Origin: Pseudomonas sp. 7SR1
Lineage (GTDB): Bacteria; Pseudomonadota; Gammaproteobacteria; Pseudomonadales; Pseudomonadaceae
Length of the DNA stretch: 64,000 nt
Assembly: GCF_900156465.1 (NCBI RefSeq)
Contig: NZ_LT707064.1
Location: 904,001-968,000 of the forward strand
Direction of reading: 5' to 3'
In this document: in pieces, positions 17,079 through 25,108 of the stretch
How the letters are laid out: each line of letters begins with the position of its first letter
Position numbering within the stretch: the first letter of the stretch is position 1
Program-made: the position numbers and the translations under genes
Notes under the pieces: model-generated
The model's database searches: none
Seen by the model: only the letters and a program-made list of their open reading frames with translations
Told to the model about the DNA's origin: nothing

Positions 17079-18476
17079 TTACTCGTCGTCATCGAAATTG
17101 TAGCTGCCCGGTGCGAGGTTCTCGAAACGCGTGTACTTGCCGATGAATGCCAGGCGGACAAAACCGATCGGACCGTTCCGCTGCTTGCCGATGATGATTT
17201 CCGCGATGCCCTTGTGTTCCGTCTCGGGGTGATAGACCTCGTCGCGGTATACGAACATGATCACGTCGGCGTCCTGCTCGATCGCTCCGGATTCCCGCAG
17301 GTCGGAGTTCACCGGGCGCTTGTTCGGACGCTGTTCCAGGGAGCGGTTCAACTGGGAAAGCGCCACCACCGGACAGTTGAATTCCTTGGCCAGGGCCTTG
17401 AGGGAACGGGAGATCTCGGAAATCTCGTTGGTCCGGTTATCGCCACTGGAGCCCGGAATCTGCATCAGCTGCAGGTAGTCGATCATGATCAGGCCGATAT
17501 CGCCATGCTCGCGCACCAGGCGGCGGGTTCGGGCGCGCATTTCCGAAGGGCTGATACCGGCGGTGTCGTCGATGAACAGCTTGCGGTCGTTGAGCAGGTT
17601 GACCGCCGAGGTCAGGCGAGGCCAGTCGTCGTCTTCCAGTTGGCCGGAACGGACCTTGGTCTGGTCGATCCGCCCCAGGGAAGAAAGCATACGCATGATC
17701 AGCGACTCACCTGGCATCTCCAGGGAGTAGACCAGGACGACCTTGTCGCTGCGCAGCACGGCGTTTTCCACCAGGTTCATCGCAAAGGTGGTCTTGCCCA
17801 TGGAAGGACGGCCGGCAACGATGATCAGGTCGGCCGGTTGCAGTCCACTGGTCTTCTCGTCGAGATCGGTATAGCCGGTGGACAGGCCGGTGATCGCGTC
17901 GGATGTATTGAACAGGGTATCGATACGATCGATGGCCTTGGTCAGCAGGTCGTTGACACTGACCGGCCCGCCGGTCTTCGGCCGGGCCTCGGCGATCTGG
18001 AAGATCTGCCGCTCGGCCTCATCGAGGATTTCCTCAGCCGTACGGCCTTCAGGGTTGAAGGCGCTGTCGGCAATTTCGTTACTGATGCCGATCAACTGGC
18101 GCAAGGTCGCCCGCTGGCGGACGATCTGCGCATAAGCCTTGATGTTGGCGACGGACGGCGTGTTTTTCGCCAGCTCGCCCAGGTAACCGAGGCCACCGAC
18201 CTGGGACGTCTGGCCTTCCTTGTCCAGTTGCTCGGCCAGGGTCACGACGTCGATCGGCATGTTCTGGTCGGCCAGCCTGGCGATCGCGCGGAAAATCAAG
18301 CGGTGGTCATGCCGGTAGAAATCGCCATCGGAGACTTGATCGAGCACACGCTCCCAGGCGTTGTTGTCCAGCATCAGGCCACCGAGTACAGCCTGTTCGG
18401 CCTCGATGGAATGCGGCGGCACCTTCAGGGCAGCGGTTTGCAGATCATATTGCTCTGGAGCGGTAATTTCGTTCAT
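17079..18476 (-). CDS. dnaB: Replicative DNA helicase DnaB
   Basis: DnaB is the hexameric 5'-3' helicase of the replication fork. The 465-residue product has the N-terminal DnaB domain (about 20-125), a linker, and the RecA-like motor with Walker A GRPSMGKT at residues 222-229, the Walker B region LIMIDYLQLM and the SRSLKALAKEF / SQLNRSLEQR motifs. No intein is present. An in-frame GTG two codons upstream is possible, but the ATG at 18476 fits relatives (MNEITAPEQY). It ends the rpsF-rpsR-DUF2232-like-rplI cluster, separated from rplI by a hairpin terminator, so readthrough or its own promoter must feed it. Confidence 0.97.
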   Translation of the reverse strand: MNEITAPEQYDLQTAALKVPPHSIEAEQAVLGGLMLDNNAWERVLDQVSDGDFYRHDHRLIFRAIARLADQNMPIDVVTLAEQLDKEGQTSQVGGLGYLGELAKNTPSVANIKAYAQIVRQRATLRQLIGISNEIADSAFNPEGRTAEEILDEAERQIFQIAEARPKTGGPVSVNDLLTKAIDRIDTLFNTSDAITGLSTGYTDLDEKTSGLQPADLIIVAGRPSMGKTTFAMNLVENAVLRSDKVVLVYSLEMPGESLIMRMLSSLGRIDQTKVRSGQLEDDDWPRLTSAVNLLNDRKLFIDDTAGISPSEMRARTRRLVREHGDIGLIMIDYLQLMQIPGSSGDNRTNEISEISRSLKALAKEFNCPVVALSQLNRSLEQRPNKRPVNSDLRESGAIEQDADVIMFVYRDEVYHPETEHKGIAEIIIGKQRNGPIGFVRLAFIGKYTRFENLAPGSYNFDDDE

Positions 18477-18523
18477 GGCCACAAGGATTCTGGTGATAGA
18501 AGCAGGAGTTGCAGAAAGACAAA

Positions 18524-18552
18524 GGGCACGACCTGTAAACAGGATCGTGCCC
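18524..18552 (-). terminator. Hairpin terminator after rplI
   Basis: GGGCACGA and TCGTGCCC (with CCTG/CAGG continuing inside, one mismatch) form a strong stem. On the minus strand it is followed by TTTGTCTTT. It lies between rplI and dnaB and probably attenuates readthrough into dnaB. Confidence 0.65.
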
Positions 18553-18597
18553 GATGTTACCGGCTCGCACCCGAGGGTGCCAGCCGACAGGTGCTGC

Positions 18598-19044
18598 TTA
18601 GGCTGCTACCACGACAACGCGTACGGTGGCTTCGACTTCGGCGTGCAGGTGCACGGCTACGTCGAATTCGCCTACGTTGCGGATGGTGCCGTTCGGCAGA
18701 CGAACTTCGCTCTTGGCCACTTCAACGCCGGAGGCGGTCAGTGCGTCAGCGATGTCGTGAGTACCGATCGAACCGAACAGCTTGCCTTCGTCGCCAGCGG
18801 TGGCAGTGATGGTCACTTCCAGCTCGGCCAGTTGGGCAGCGCGGCTTTCGGCCGAGGCCTTGCGGTCTGCGGCGGCTTTTTCCAGCTCAGCGCGACGCTC
18901 TTCGAACGCGGCCAGGTTGGCAGCGGTCGCAGCGGTGGCTTTGCCAAAAGGCAGCAGGTAGTTACGACCGTAACCGGACTTAACTTTTACTTTGTCGCCC
19001 AGGTTGCCCAGGTTGGCGATTTTTTCCAGCAGGATCAGTTCCAT
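18598..19044 (-). CDS. rplI: 50S ribosomal protein L9
   Basis: L9 is a two-domain protein of the large subunit that binds 23S rRNA near the L1 stalk. The 148-residue product has the expected N-terminal domain ([35 protein letters not shown]), the long connecting helix (about 41-75) and the C-terminal domain ([10 protein letters not shown]). Length is the family norm. It lies 22 bp downstream of the DUF2232-like membrane gene in the S6-S18-L9 operon. Confidence 0.97.
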   Translation of the reverse strand: MELILLEKIANLGNLGDKVKVKSGYGRNYLLPFGKATAATAANLAAFEERRAELEKAAADRKASAESRAAQLAELEVTITATAGDEGKLFGSIGTHDIADALTASGVEVAKSEVRLPNGTIRNVGEFDVAVHLHAEVEATVRVVVVAA

Positions 19045-19066
19045 TTGGGTATTAACCTCTTAACTT

Positions 19067-19960
19067 TTAACCTTCACCGTTCGCGTTGTCGGCGTCTTTC
19101 GGCGCCATACGACCGCGAAAATCAATCAGGCTGTCGACAATGGCCAGGACCACCAGCAACGGATAGATCAGCTGCATGAACAGCAACAACGTGACGTACA
19201 GCCCCACCAGCCAGAACCTGGCCAGTCGCTTCTGCGCCACCAGCCCGTGAATCAGGGCCAGGGCCGCGAACACCAGCGGTACGCTGCACAACGGCGTGAG
19301 CATGGCCATCTGCGGACCGAAGTTCGGTCCCAGAAGCATGCCCGCCAGCAGCAACATCGCCAGTCCAAGCGGGAAACGGATGGCGCGAAATTCGCGACCA
19401 AAACCACCCGGGTTGTACAACAACGCCTGCCAGTAGCGCCCGATAATCAGGCTCAGCACACTGACGATCTGCAACAAGGCCGCAATCAGGCCGGTCAGGA
19501 CCGGTGCGATCAGTGACGCGAAACGCGCTTGCTCCTCAGCCGACATCTGCCGGTAGAGATCACCGAGGGCTTCGGGCAGGATTTTTATCAAAGCCTGCGA
19601 CAGCATCTCGATCTGGGGCGCGAAAGCCACCCCGAGCACCACTGAAAACACCACGCCCAGCGCTATGCTGACCAGCAGCACGCGGTTCCAGGATTCGCTT
19701 GCGCGCAACACCAACGCCAGCGCCGAAGACCCCAGCAGCACCATCAGTGCCCGCGGGTCAGCGGTACTCAACCACCAGAGCAAGGCCGGCAGCAGTCCCA
19801 GAGCAAGAACGCCAACGGCGTCCCTCAATCCGCGCCGCAGGAGTACGAGACTTCCCGCGGCAGCGCCCAACCAATACAACAACGGCAATGCCGCACATCC
19901 AGCCACTACCAGAGTGGCCTGCATACGACCTCGCATGATGAACTCAGCTATGGCGCGCAT
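19067..19960 (-). CDS. Polytopic membrane protein (DUF2232-like) in the S6-S18-L9 operon
   Basis: A 297-residue hydrophobic protein with about eight membrane segments spread over the whole length; the last residues are charged (FRGRMAPKDADNANGEG). It occupies the conserved position between rpsR and rplI seen in pseudomonads and resembles DUF2232-type proteins, possibly with a YybS-like fold. The function is unknown; location suggests only co-expression with ribosomal proteins. The ATG at 19960 is the first in frame; Met9 or Met13 could also serve, and I have no ribosome binding site that decides. Confidence 0.8.
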   Translation of the reverse strand: MRAIAEFIMRGRMQATLVVAGCAALPLLYWLGAAAGSLVLLRRGLRDAVGVLALGLLPALLWWLSTADPRALMVLLGSSALALVLRASESWNRVLLVSIALGVVFSVVLGVAFAPQIEMLSQALIKILPEALGDLYRQMSAEEQARFASLIAPVLTGLIAALLQIVSVLSLIIGRYWQALLYNPGGFGREFRAIRFPLGLAMLLLAGMLLGPNFGPQMAMLTPLCSVPLVFAALALIHGLVAQKRLARFWLVGLYVTLLLFMQLIYPLLVVLAIVDSLIDFRGRMAPKDADNANGEG

Positions 19961-19996
19961 GCATTCAATCCTTTGCTACGTGTCGACTGCCCGGTC

Positions 19997-20227
19997 TCAG
20001 CGGCCGTGGCTGTCGGTGTAGGCCAGCAGGGCCAGGAAGCGGGCGCGCTTGATAGCGGTGGCCAGCTGACGCTGATAACGAGCTTTGGTACCGGTGATAC
20101 GGCTTGGAACGATTTTGCCGGTCTCGGATACGTAGGCTTTCAGAGTGTTGAGATCTTTGTAATCGATCTCTTTCACGTCTTCAGCGGTGAAGCGGCAGAA
20201 TTTACGACGACGGAAGAAACGTGCCAT
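19997..20227 (-). CDS. rpsR: 30S ribosomal protein S18
   Basis: S18 binds S6 as a heterodimer on the small-subunit platform. The 76-residue product begins [20 protein letters not shown] and has the conserved [20 protein letters not shown] and [20 protein letters not shown] segments. It lies 28 bp after rpsF, as expected for stoichiometric production of the S6:S18 pair. Confidence 0.98.
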
Positions 20228-20255
20228 GTGATTGGCTCCTTAGGAAGTCCGTGGA

Positions 20256-20684
20256 TTACTCGTCAGCGTTGTCGCTGTTGTCGCTGTCGCTATCGCTGTC
20301 ATCGCCTTCGGCGCTGTCAGCATGCTCAGGACGGTCGCGACGCTCACGGCGCTCACTGCGGTTTTCTTCAGCCTTGAGCATCTCGGATTGGCCAGTGATG
20401 GCTTCTTCGCGACGGATGACCAGGTTACGGATCACTGCATCGTTGTAGCGGAAGTTGTCTTCCAGCTCGGCCAGGGCCTTGCCGGTGCACTCAACGTTCA
20501 GCATCACGTAGTGAGCCTTGTGAACATTGTTGATTGCGTAGGCCAGTTGACGACGGCCCCAGTCTTCCAGACGGTGGATCTTGCCGCCGTCTTCTTCGAT
20601 CAGCTTGGTGTAACGCTCAACCATGCCGCCGACTTGCTCGCTTTGATCCGGGTGGACCAAAAAGATGATTTCGTAATGACGCAT
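20256..20684 (-). CDS. rpsF: 30S ribosomal protein S6
   Basis: The 142-residue protein has the S6 fold ([38 protein letters not shown]). The C-terminal tail beyond residue 110 is long and charged, first Glu/Arg-rich and then an Asp/Ser run ending ADE. In enterics and P. fluorescens the S6 C-terminus is extended with glutamates by RimK (family knowledge); this acidic tail ending in Glu is compatible with that. It is the first gene of the operon and is preceded by a small hairpin resembling the S6:S18 autoregulatory leader. Confidence 0.97.
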   Translation of the reverse strand: MRHYEIIFLVHPDQSEQVGGMVERYTKLIEEDGGKIHRLEDWGRRQLAYAINNVHKAHYVMLNVECTGKALAELEDNFRYNDAVIRNLVIRREEAITGQSEMLKAEENRSERRERRDRPEHADSAEGDDSDSDSDNSDNADE

Positions 20685-20705
20685 GAATGCTCCTTACGGG
20701 TTGTA

Positions 20706-20730
20706 GCCTGCCGCTTAAAAACGGTCAGAC
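20706..20730 (-). promoter_or_regulatory. Possible S6:S18 autoregulatory leader hairpin
   Basis: On the minus strand GTCTG-A-CCG, an 8-nt loop, then CGG-CAGGC can fold into a stem with a single bulged A, immediately upstream of the rpsF ribosome binding site. Known S6:S18 leaders use a stem with a CCG element that mimics the 16S rRNA site. The match is by eye and partial. Confidence 0.4.
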
Positions 20731-20882
20731 AAGGAGTGAATGACACTTATGGACTTGTGGACGCTAGACACATAAGTGCCTGCCATCACAGCAAGGGGCG
20801 CAATTGTAGAGAAGGGTCGAGGGAGGCGCAAGGTAATTGGTGATTATTTGAACAACCGCCAGATTTGCCCAAATACAAAACG

Positions 20883-20970
20883 CTGTGGGAGCGAGCCTGC
20901 TCGATAGCGGCGTGCCCGTCGACTTTTGCGTCCCTGCGACACCGTCATCGCGAGCAAGCTCGCTCCCACA
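20883..20970. repeat. REPIN: inverted pair of REP palindromes
   Basis: CTGTGGGAGCGAGCCTGCTC at the left and GCGAGCAAGCTCGCTCCCAC at the right are inverted copies about 45 bp apart. They fill much of the 303-bp gap between rpsF and the end of rlmB. An additional inverted repeat, CACTTATG/CATAAGTG (20744-20751 and 20771-20778), lies in the same gap toward rpsF. Confidence 0.8.
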
Positions 20971-20987
20971 TTTGATACGCGTCTGGA

Positions 20988-21749
20988 TCAGGGCTTTTTG
21001 GCGACAGCCTTGACGCTCCGCTGGCGCTGGGCCTCGAACAGGCAGACACCGGTGGCGACCGAGACATTGAGGCTGCTGACGCTACCGGCCATCGGCAGCT
21101 TGACCAGGTAATCGCAATGCTCGCGTGTCAAGCGGCGCATGCCCTTGCCCTCGGCGCCCATGATCAGGATCGTCGGACCGGTGAGGTCCTGGTCATAGAG
21201 GCTGACCTCGGCCTCGCCCGCCGTGCCCACCACCCACAAGCCACGCTGCTGGAGTTTCTCCAGGGTGCGCGCCAGGTTGGTCACGGCCACCAGGGGCATG
21301 ACCTCCGCCGCACCGCAAGCGACCTTGCGCACCACAGGCGTCAGGGTCGCCGACTTGTCCTTGGGAACAATCACCGCCAGCGCGCCGGCTGCATCCGCCG
21401 AGCGCAGGCAGGCGCCGAGGTTGTGAGGGTCGGTCACGCCGTCCAGGACCAGCAGCAGGGGCGAGCCCTCGGTGCGATCGAGCAACTCGTCGAGCATCGC
21501 CTCGCCCCAGACCTGGCTCGGGCTCACCTCGGCCACCACGCCCTGGTGCACACCCTCGACCCAGGCATCCATCTCACGACGTTCGGCCTGGCCCACCGCC
21601 ACACGGTTTTCGCTGGCCAGTTCGATCAAGGTCTGGACCCGCGGGTCGCTACGCCCCTCGGCCAGCCAGATCTGCTTGACCCGCTTGGGATGATGGCGCA
21701 GCAGCGCCTCCACGGCATGCAGGCCGTAGATTTTTTCCAACTGACTCAT
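20988..21749 (-). CDS. rlmB: 23S rRNA (guanosine-2251 2'-O)-methyltransferase RlmB
   Basis: A SpoU/TrmH-family (SPOUT) methyltransferase acting on Gm2251 in the ribosomal P loop. The 253-residue product has the N-terminal substrate-binding domain (about 1-75) and the knotted catalytic domain with the three SpoU motifs: DGVTDPHNLGACLRSADAAG, ILIMGAEGKGMRRLTREHCD and LPMAGSVSSLNVSVATGVCLFE. It overlaps the rnr stop by four bases (ATGA), the standard rnr-rlmB operon. Confidence 0.96.
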   Translation of the reverse strand: MSQLEKIYGLHAVEALLRHHPKRVKQIWLAEGRSDPRVQTLIELASENRVAVGQAERREMDAWVEGVHQGVVAEVSPSQVWGEAMLDELLDRTEGSPLLLVLDGVTDPHNLGACLRSADAAGALAVIVPKDKSATLTPVVRKVACGAAEVMPLVAVTNLARTLEKLQQRGLWVVGTAGEAEVSLYDQDLTGPTILIMGAEGKGMRRLTREHCDYLVKLPMAGSVSSLNVSVATGVCLFEAQRQRSVKAVAKKP

Positions 21750-24346
21750 GACTTGGCCTTGGGTTTACGCGCCCCGCCACTCTTGGCCGGGGCCGAGCCC
21801 GCTTTTGGCGGACCCTTGCGATGTTTGCTCGGTTTGCTGGCAGCCTTCTCCGGAGCCGACCGTCCAGCCTTGCCGCCTGCCTTGGCCTCTGCCAGCAACG
21901 CTTTTTTCATCTCACGGCTTTTGCGCACTTCAGCGTTCTTCGCCGCCGCATCGCTCGGACGATAGGCCTCGACGGCTTTTTCCTTGGCCGCACCGCGCCG
22001 ACCGGACTTGCTCGGCGCCGGCTCGGCTGGGGCCTTGGTCACAGGCGCAGCGGTTTCGGCACCGCGTTTCTTGCGACCGATCGGCGCGCTGATGGTTTTT
22101 TCCGCCATCTCGAAATCGATCTTGCGCTCGTCCAGGTCGACACGCATCACCCGTACTTCAACGGTATCGCCCAGGCGGAAGCTACGACCGGTGCGCTCAC
22201 CCGCCAGGCGGTGGTGGACAGGGTCGAAGTGGTAGTAATCCCCCGGCAGCGCGGTGACATGCACCAGGCCTTCGACGTAGATGTCGGTCAGCTCGACGAA
22301 CAGGCCGAAACCGGTCACGGCGGTGATCACACCCGGGAACGATTCGCCCACGCGGTCTTTCATGTACTCGCACTTGAGCCAGTTCACCACGTCGCGGGTG
22401 GCTTCGTCGGCGCGTCGCTCGCTCATCGAACATTGTTCGCCGAGCTGCTCCAGGGCCGCCTCGTCGTACGGATAAATGCGCGCCTTGGGAATGGTCATCG
22501 CGCCGGCCCGCTTGACGTGCGGGGTGTTCATCTTGGAGTGGATCACGCTGCGGATCGCCCGGTGCGTGAGCAGGTCGGGATAACGGCGGATCGGCGAAGT
22601 GAAGTGGGTATAGGCTTCGTAATTGAGGCCAAAGTGCCCCTGGTTGTCGGCGCTGTACACCGCCTGGCTCAGCGAGCGCAGCATGACGGTCTGGATGAGA
22701 TGGAAATCCGGACGATCCTTGATACTGGCCAGCAATGCCTGGTAGTCCTTGGGCGTAGGACCTTCCTTGCCCTTGTGCAGGGACAGGCCCAGCTCGCCGA
22801 GGAAGGCGCGCAGTTTTTCCAGGCGCTCCGGCGGAGGACCGTCATGGACCCGATACAGTGCAGGGATTTCGTGCTTCTTCAGGAACTCGGCGGTGGCCAC
22901 GTTGGCCGCCAGCATGCATTCCTCGATCAGCTTGTGCGCGTCGTTGCGCACGGTCGGACGGATTTCGGCGATCTTGCGCTCGGAGCCGAAGATGATCCGG
23001 GTTTCCTGGGTTTCGAAATCAATGGCGCCGCGCACGTGACGGGCCGCCAGCAGCACTTTGTACAATGCATAGAGCTGCTTGAGGTGCGGCAGTACGTCGT
23101 TATATTCACCCCGCAGCTTGCGCGCCTCGGCCAGCTTCGGCGTCTCCAGCATCGCGCTGACCTTGTTGTAGGTCAGGCGGGCGTGGGAATGGATCACCGC
23201 TTCGTAGAAGCAGTAGTCGGTCATTTCGCCGGTCTTGGAGATGGTCATCTCGCAGACCATGGCCAGGCGATCGACATGAGGGTTGAGCGAGCACAGCCCG
23301 TTGGACAACTGCTCGGGCAGCATCGGCACGACACGCTCGGGGAAGTAAACCGAGTTGCCACGCACCTGGGCTTCGGCATCCAGCGCCGAACCGAGCTTCA
23401 CATAGCTGGAAACGTCGGCGATGGCGACGTAAAGCTTCCAGCCACCGGAGAACAGCCGCAGCTTGCCCGGCCGGGCTTCGCAGTAGACCGCATCGTCGAA
23501 GTCCCGTGCGTCCTCGCCATCGATGGTCACGAACGGCAGGTGGCGCAGGTCGATGCGTTTCTCTTTGTCCTTTTCTTCGACTTCCGGCTTGAGCTTGGCC
23601 GCTTCCTTCAGCACAGCCTCAGGCCAGACATGAGGAATGTCATAGGTGCGCAGGGCGACATCGATTTCCATGCCCGGCGCCATGTAGTTGCCGACCACTT
23701 CCACCACATCCCCCTGCGGCTGGAAGCGAGGGGTTGGCCAGTGGGTGATCTTCACCTCGACGAACTGGCCGATCTTGGCATTGGCGTTGCGGCCCGGGGT
23801 GACCAGCACTTCCTGCTGGATCTTGGGATTGTCCGCGACGACGAAGCCGATGCCGCCTTCCTCGAAATAACGGCCGACGATGCTTTCGTGGGCGCGCGAT
23901 ACCACCTCCACAATCACACCCTCACGGCGACCGCGACGGTCCAGGCCGGACACCCGAGCCAGGGCCCGGTCGCCGTCGAACACCAGGCGCATCTGGGCCG
24001 GGCTCATGAACAGGTCGTCGCTGCCGTCATCGGGAATCAGGAAACCGAAGCCATCGCGATGGCCGGCGATACGTCCCAGGATGAGGTCGAGCTTGTCCAC
24101 CGGCGCATAGGTGCCACGGCGGGTATAGATCAGTTGGGCGTCGCGCTCCATGGCACGCAGACGGCGGCGCAGGGCTTCGAGCTGGTCTTCGGTAGTCAGA
24201 CCGAACTCTTCGACCAACTGTTCACGGCTGGCGGGCGAGCCCCTGTCGGCGAGATGCGCCAGGATCAGTTCGCGGCTGGGAATAGGGTTTTCGTATTTTT
24301 CCGCTTCACGAGCGGCCTCGGGATCGAGGGATTGCCAATCGGCCAT
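21746..24346 (-). CDS. rnr: Ribonuclease R
   Basis: RNase R is a processive 3'-5' exoribonuclease that degrades structured RNA, rRNA fragments and trans-translated mRNA. The 866-residue product has an N-terminal helix-turn-helix (about 25-75), two cold-shock domains, the RNB catalytic domain with DGEDARDFDDAVYCE carrying the metal-binding aspartates, an S1 domain (about 645-730) and a long Lys/Ala-rich tail (about 735-866) that helps unwind RNA. It heads the rnr-rlmB operon. Length and order are normal for gammaproteobacteria. Confidence 0.97.
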   Translation of the reverse strand: MADWQSLDPEAAREAEKYENPIPSRELILAHLADRGSPASREQLVEEFGLTTEDQLEALRRRLRAMERDAQLIYTRRGTYAPVDKLDLILGRIAGHRDGFGFLIPDDGSDDLFMSPAQMRLVFDGDRALARVSGLDRRGRREGVIVEVVSRAHESIVGRYFEEGGIGFVVADNPKIQQEVLVTPGRNANAKIGQFVEVKITHWPTPRFQPQGDVVEVVGNYMAPGMEIDVALRTYDIPHVWPEAVLKEAAKLKPEVEEKDKEKRIDLRHLPFVTIDGEDARDFDDAVYCEARPGKLRLFSGGWKLYVAIADVSSYVKLGSALDAEAQVRGNSVYFPERVVPMLPEQLSNGLCSLNPHVDRLAMVCEMTISKTGEMTDYCFYEAVIHSHARLTYNKVSAMLETPKLAEARKLRGEYNDVLPHLKQLYALYKVLLAARHVRGAIDFETQETRIIFGSERKIAEIRPTVRNDAHKLIEECMLAANVATAEFLKKHEIPALYRVHDGPPPERLEKLRAFLGELGLSLHKGKEGPTPKDYQALLASIKDRPDFHLIQTVMLRSLSQAVYSADNQGHFGLNYEAYTHFTSPIRRYPDLLTHRAIRSVIHSKMNTPHVKRAGAMTIPKARIYPYDEAALEQLGEQCSMSERRADEATRDVVNWLKCEYMKDRVGESFPGVITAVTGFGLFVELTDIYVEGLVHVTALPGDYYHFDPVHHRLAGERTGRSFRLGDTVEVRVMRVDLDERKIDFEMAEKTISAPIGRKKRGAETAAPVTKAPAEPAPSKSGRRGAAKEKAVEAYRPSDAAAKNAEVRKSREMKKALLAEAKAGGKAGRSAPEKAASKPSKHRKGPPKAGSAPAKSGGARKPKAKS

Positions 24347-24506
24347 TAGAGAGTTTTCACCTTGTCTATATGCGGTTAGTTTGGCATAGGCGTAATGAAA
24401 CGGGAAATTTCAAGCATAAGGAGCCCTTTCTGGAATCTTTTGACCCGCCTTTGAAGCCTCGGATCGCACCACTCGTGAAAATTACCGGTTTTTTTCTCGC
24501 AGGGGG

Positions 24507-24535
24507 TTTACAGTTAAAAACACGCTCCGTATAGT
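24507..24535 (+). promoter_or_regulatory. Sigma-70 promoter of the first tRNA-Leu unit
   Basis: TTTACA and TATAGT are separated by exactly 17 bp and followed by a GC-rich discriminator (GCGCGCC), the arrangement expected for a stable-RNA promoter under stringent control. The tRNA begins 37 bp downstream of the -10. Confidence 0.85.
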
Positions 24536-24571
24536 GCGCGCCATCGACGACGCACACACGTTGCCGAGACT

Positions 24572-24658
24572 GCCCAGATGGTGAAATTGGTAGACACGCC
24601 AGCTTCAGGTGCTGGTGACCGCAAGGTCGTGGAAGTTCGAGTCTTCTTCTGGGCACCA
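24572..24658 (+). tRNA. tRNA-Leu (anticodon CAG), copy 1
   Basis: 87 nt including an encoded CCA end. The acceptor stem GCCCAGA/TCTGGGC, the D-arm with AAATTGGTAGAC, the anticodon stem CCAGC/GCTGG around the loop TTCAGGT (anticodon CAG), a long variable arm (TGACCGCAAGGTCGT, class II) and the TTCGAGT loop are all present. The long variable arm and CAG identify leucine. Identical to copy 2. Confidence 0.97.
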
Positions 24659-24697
24659 ATTTCAAGCGACAGATCAATGATCTGCCAGCTTCACAAG

Positions 24698-24718
24698 AAC
24701 CCGCGAAAGCGGGTTTTT
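24698..24718 (+). terminator. Intrinsic terminator of tRNA-Leu copy 1
   Basis: AACCCGC, GAAA tetraloop, GCGGGTT, then a T-run. It lies 40 nt after the tRNA end. Confidence 0.9.
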
Positions 24719-24772
24719 GCATTTCTCCTCCCCTGAAAAGCCAGTCAGCAATTACTAAAACAAAAACAGGGG

Positions 24773-24801
24773 TTTACAGATCAAAACGCGCTCCGTATAG
24801 T
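24773..24801 (+). promoter_or_regulatory. Sigma-70 promoter of the second tRNA-Leu unit
   Basis: TTTACA, 17 bp, TATAGT, with a GC-rich discriminator; nearly identical to the promoter of the first unit 266 bp upstream. Each tRNA therefore has its own promoter and terminator. Confidence 0.85.
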
Positions 24802-24835
24802 GCGCCACATCAACAGCGGCAACGCTGAAGATGCT

Positions 24836-24922
24836 GCCCAGATGGTGAAATTGGTAGACACGCCAGCTTCAGGTGCTGGTGACCGCAAGGTCGTGGAAGT
24901 TCGAGTCTTCTTCTGGGCACCA
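24836..24922 (+). tRNA. tRNA-Leu (anticodon CAG), copy 2
   Basis: 87 nt, base-for-base identical to the copy at 24572-24658, including the encoded CCA and the long variable arm. The copies are 264 bp apart, start to start. Confidence 0.97.
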
Positions 24923-24958
24923 ATTCAAGCTTCAAGGTTTTGCCTTGAACCTCACAGA

Positions 24959-24979
24959 AACCCGCGAAAGCGGGTTTTT
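24959..24979 (+). terminator. Intrinsic terminator of tRNA-Leu copy 2
   Basis: Same AACCCGC-GAAA-GCGGGTT stem-loop plus T-run as after copy 1. It also lies downstream of the convergent chemoreceptor gene. Confidence 0.9.
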
Positions 24980-25108
24980 GCGTTTCTGCCTCCTTTACTT
25001 TCCCGACCACAGCAATCGCAGGCTCGCCCTCATCCGGACAAAGCCGGAAGATCCCCGGACGCAACCCAAGCTCGTGGTCGCGTCCGGACGAATGCCCGGT
25101 CAGCCGGA

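Noticed and set aside
25055..25087. Inverted repeat CCGGACGC/GCGTCCGG after the chemoreceptor gene, considered as a terminator
   Set aside because: The loop is 17 nt and no U-tract follows on the minus strand; not strong enough to call.
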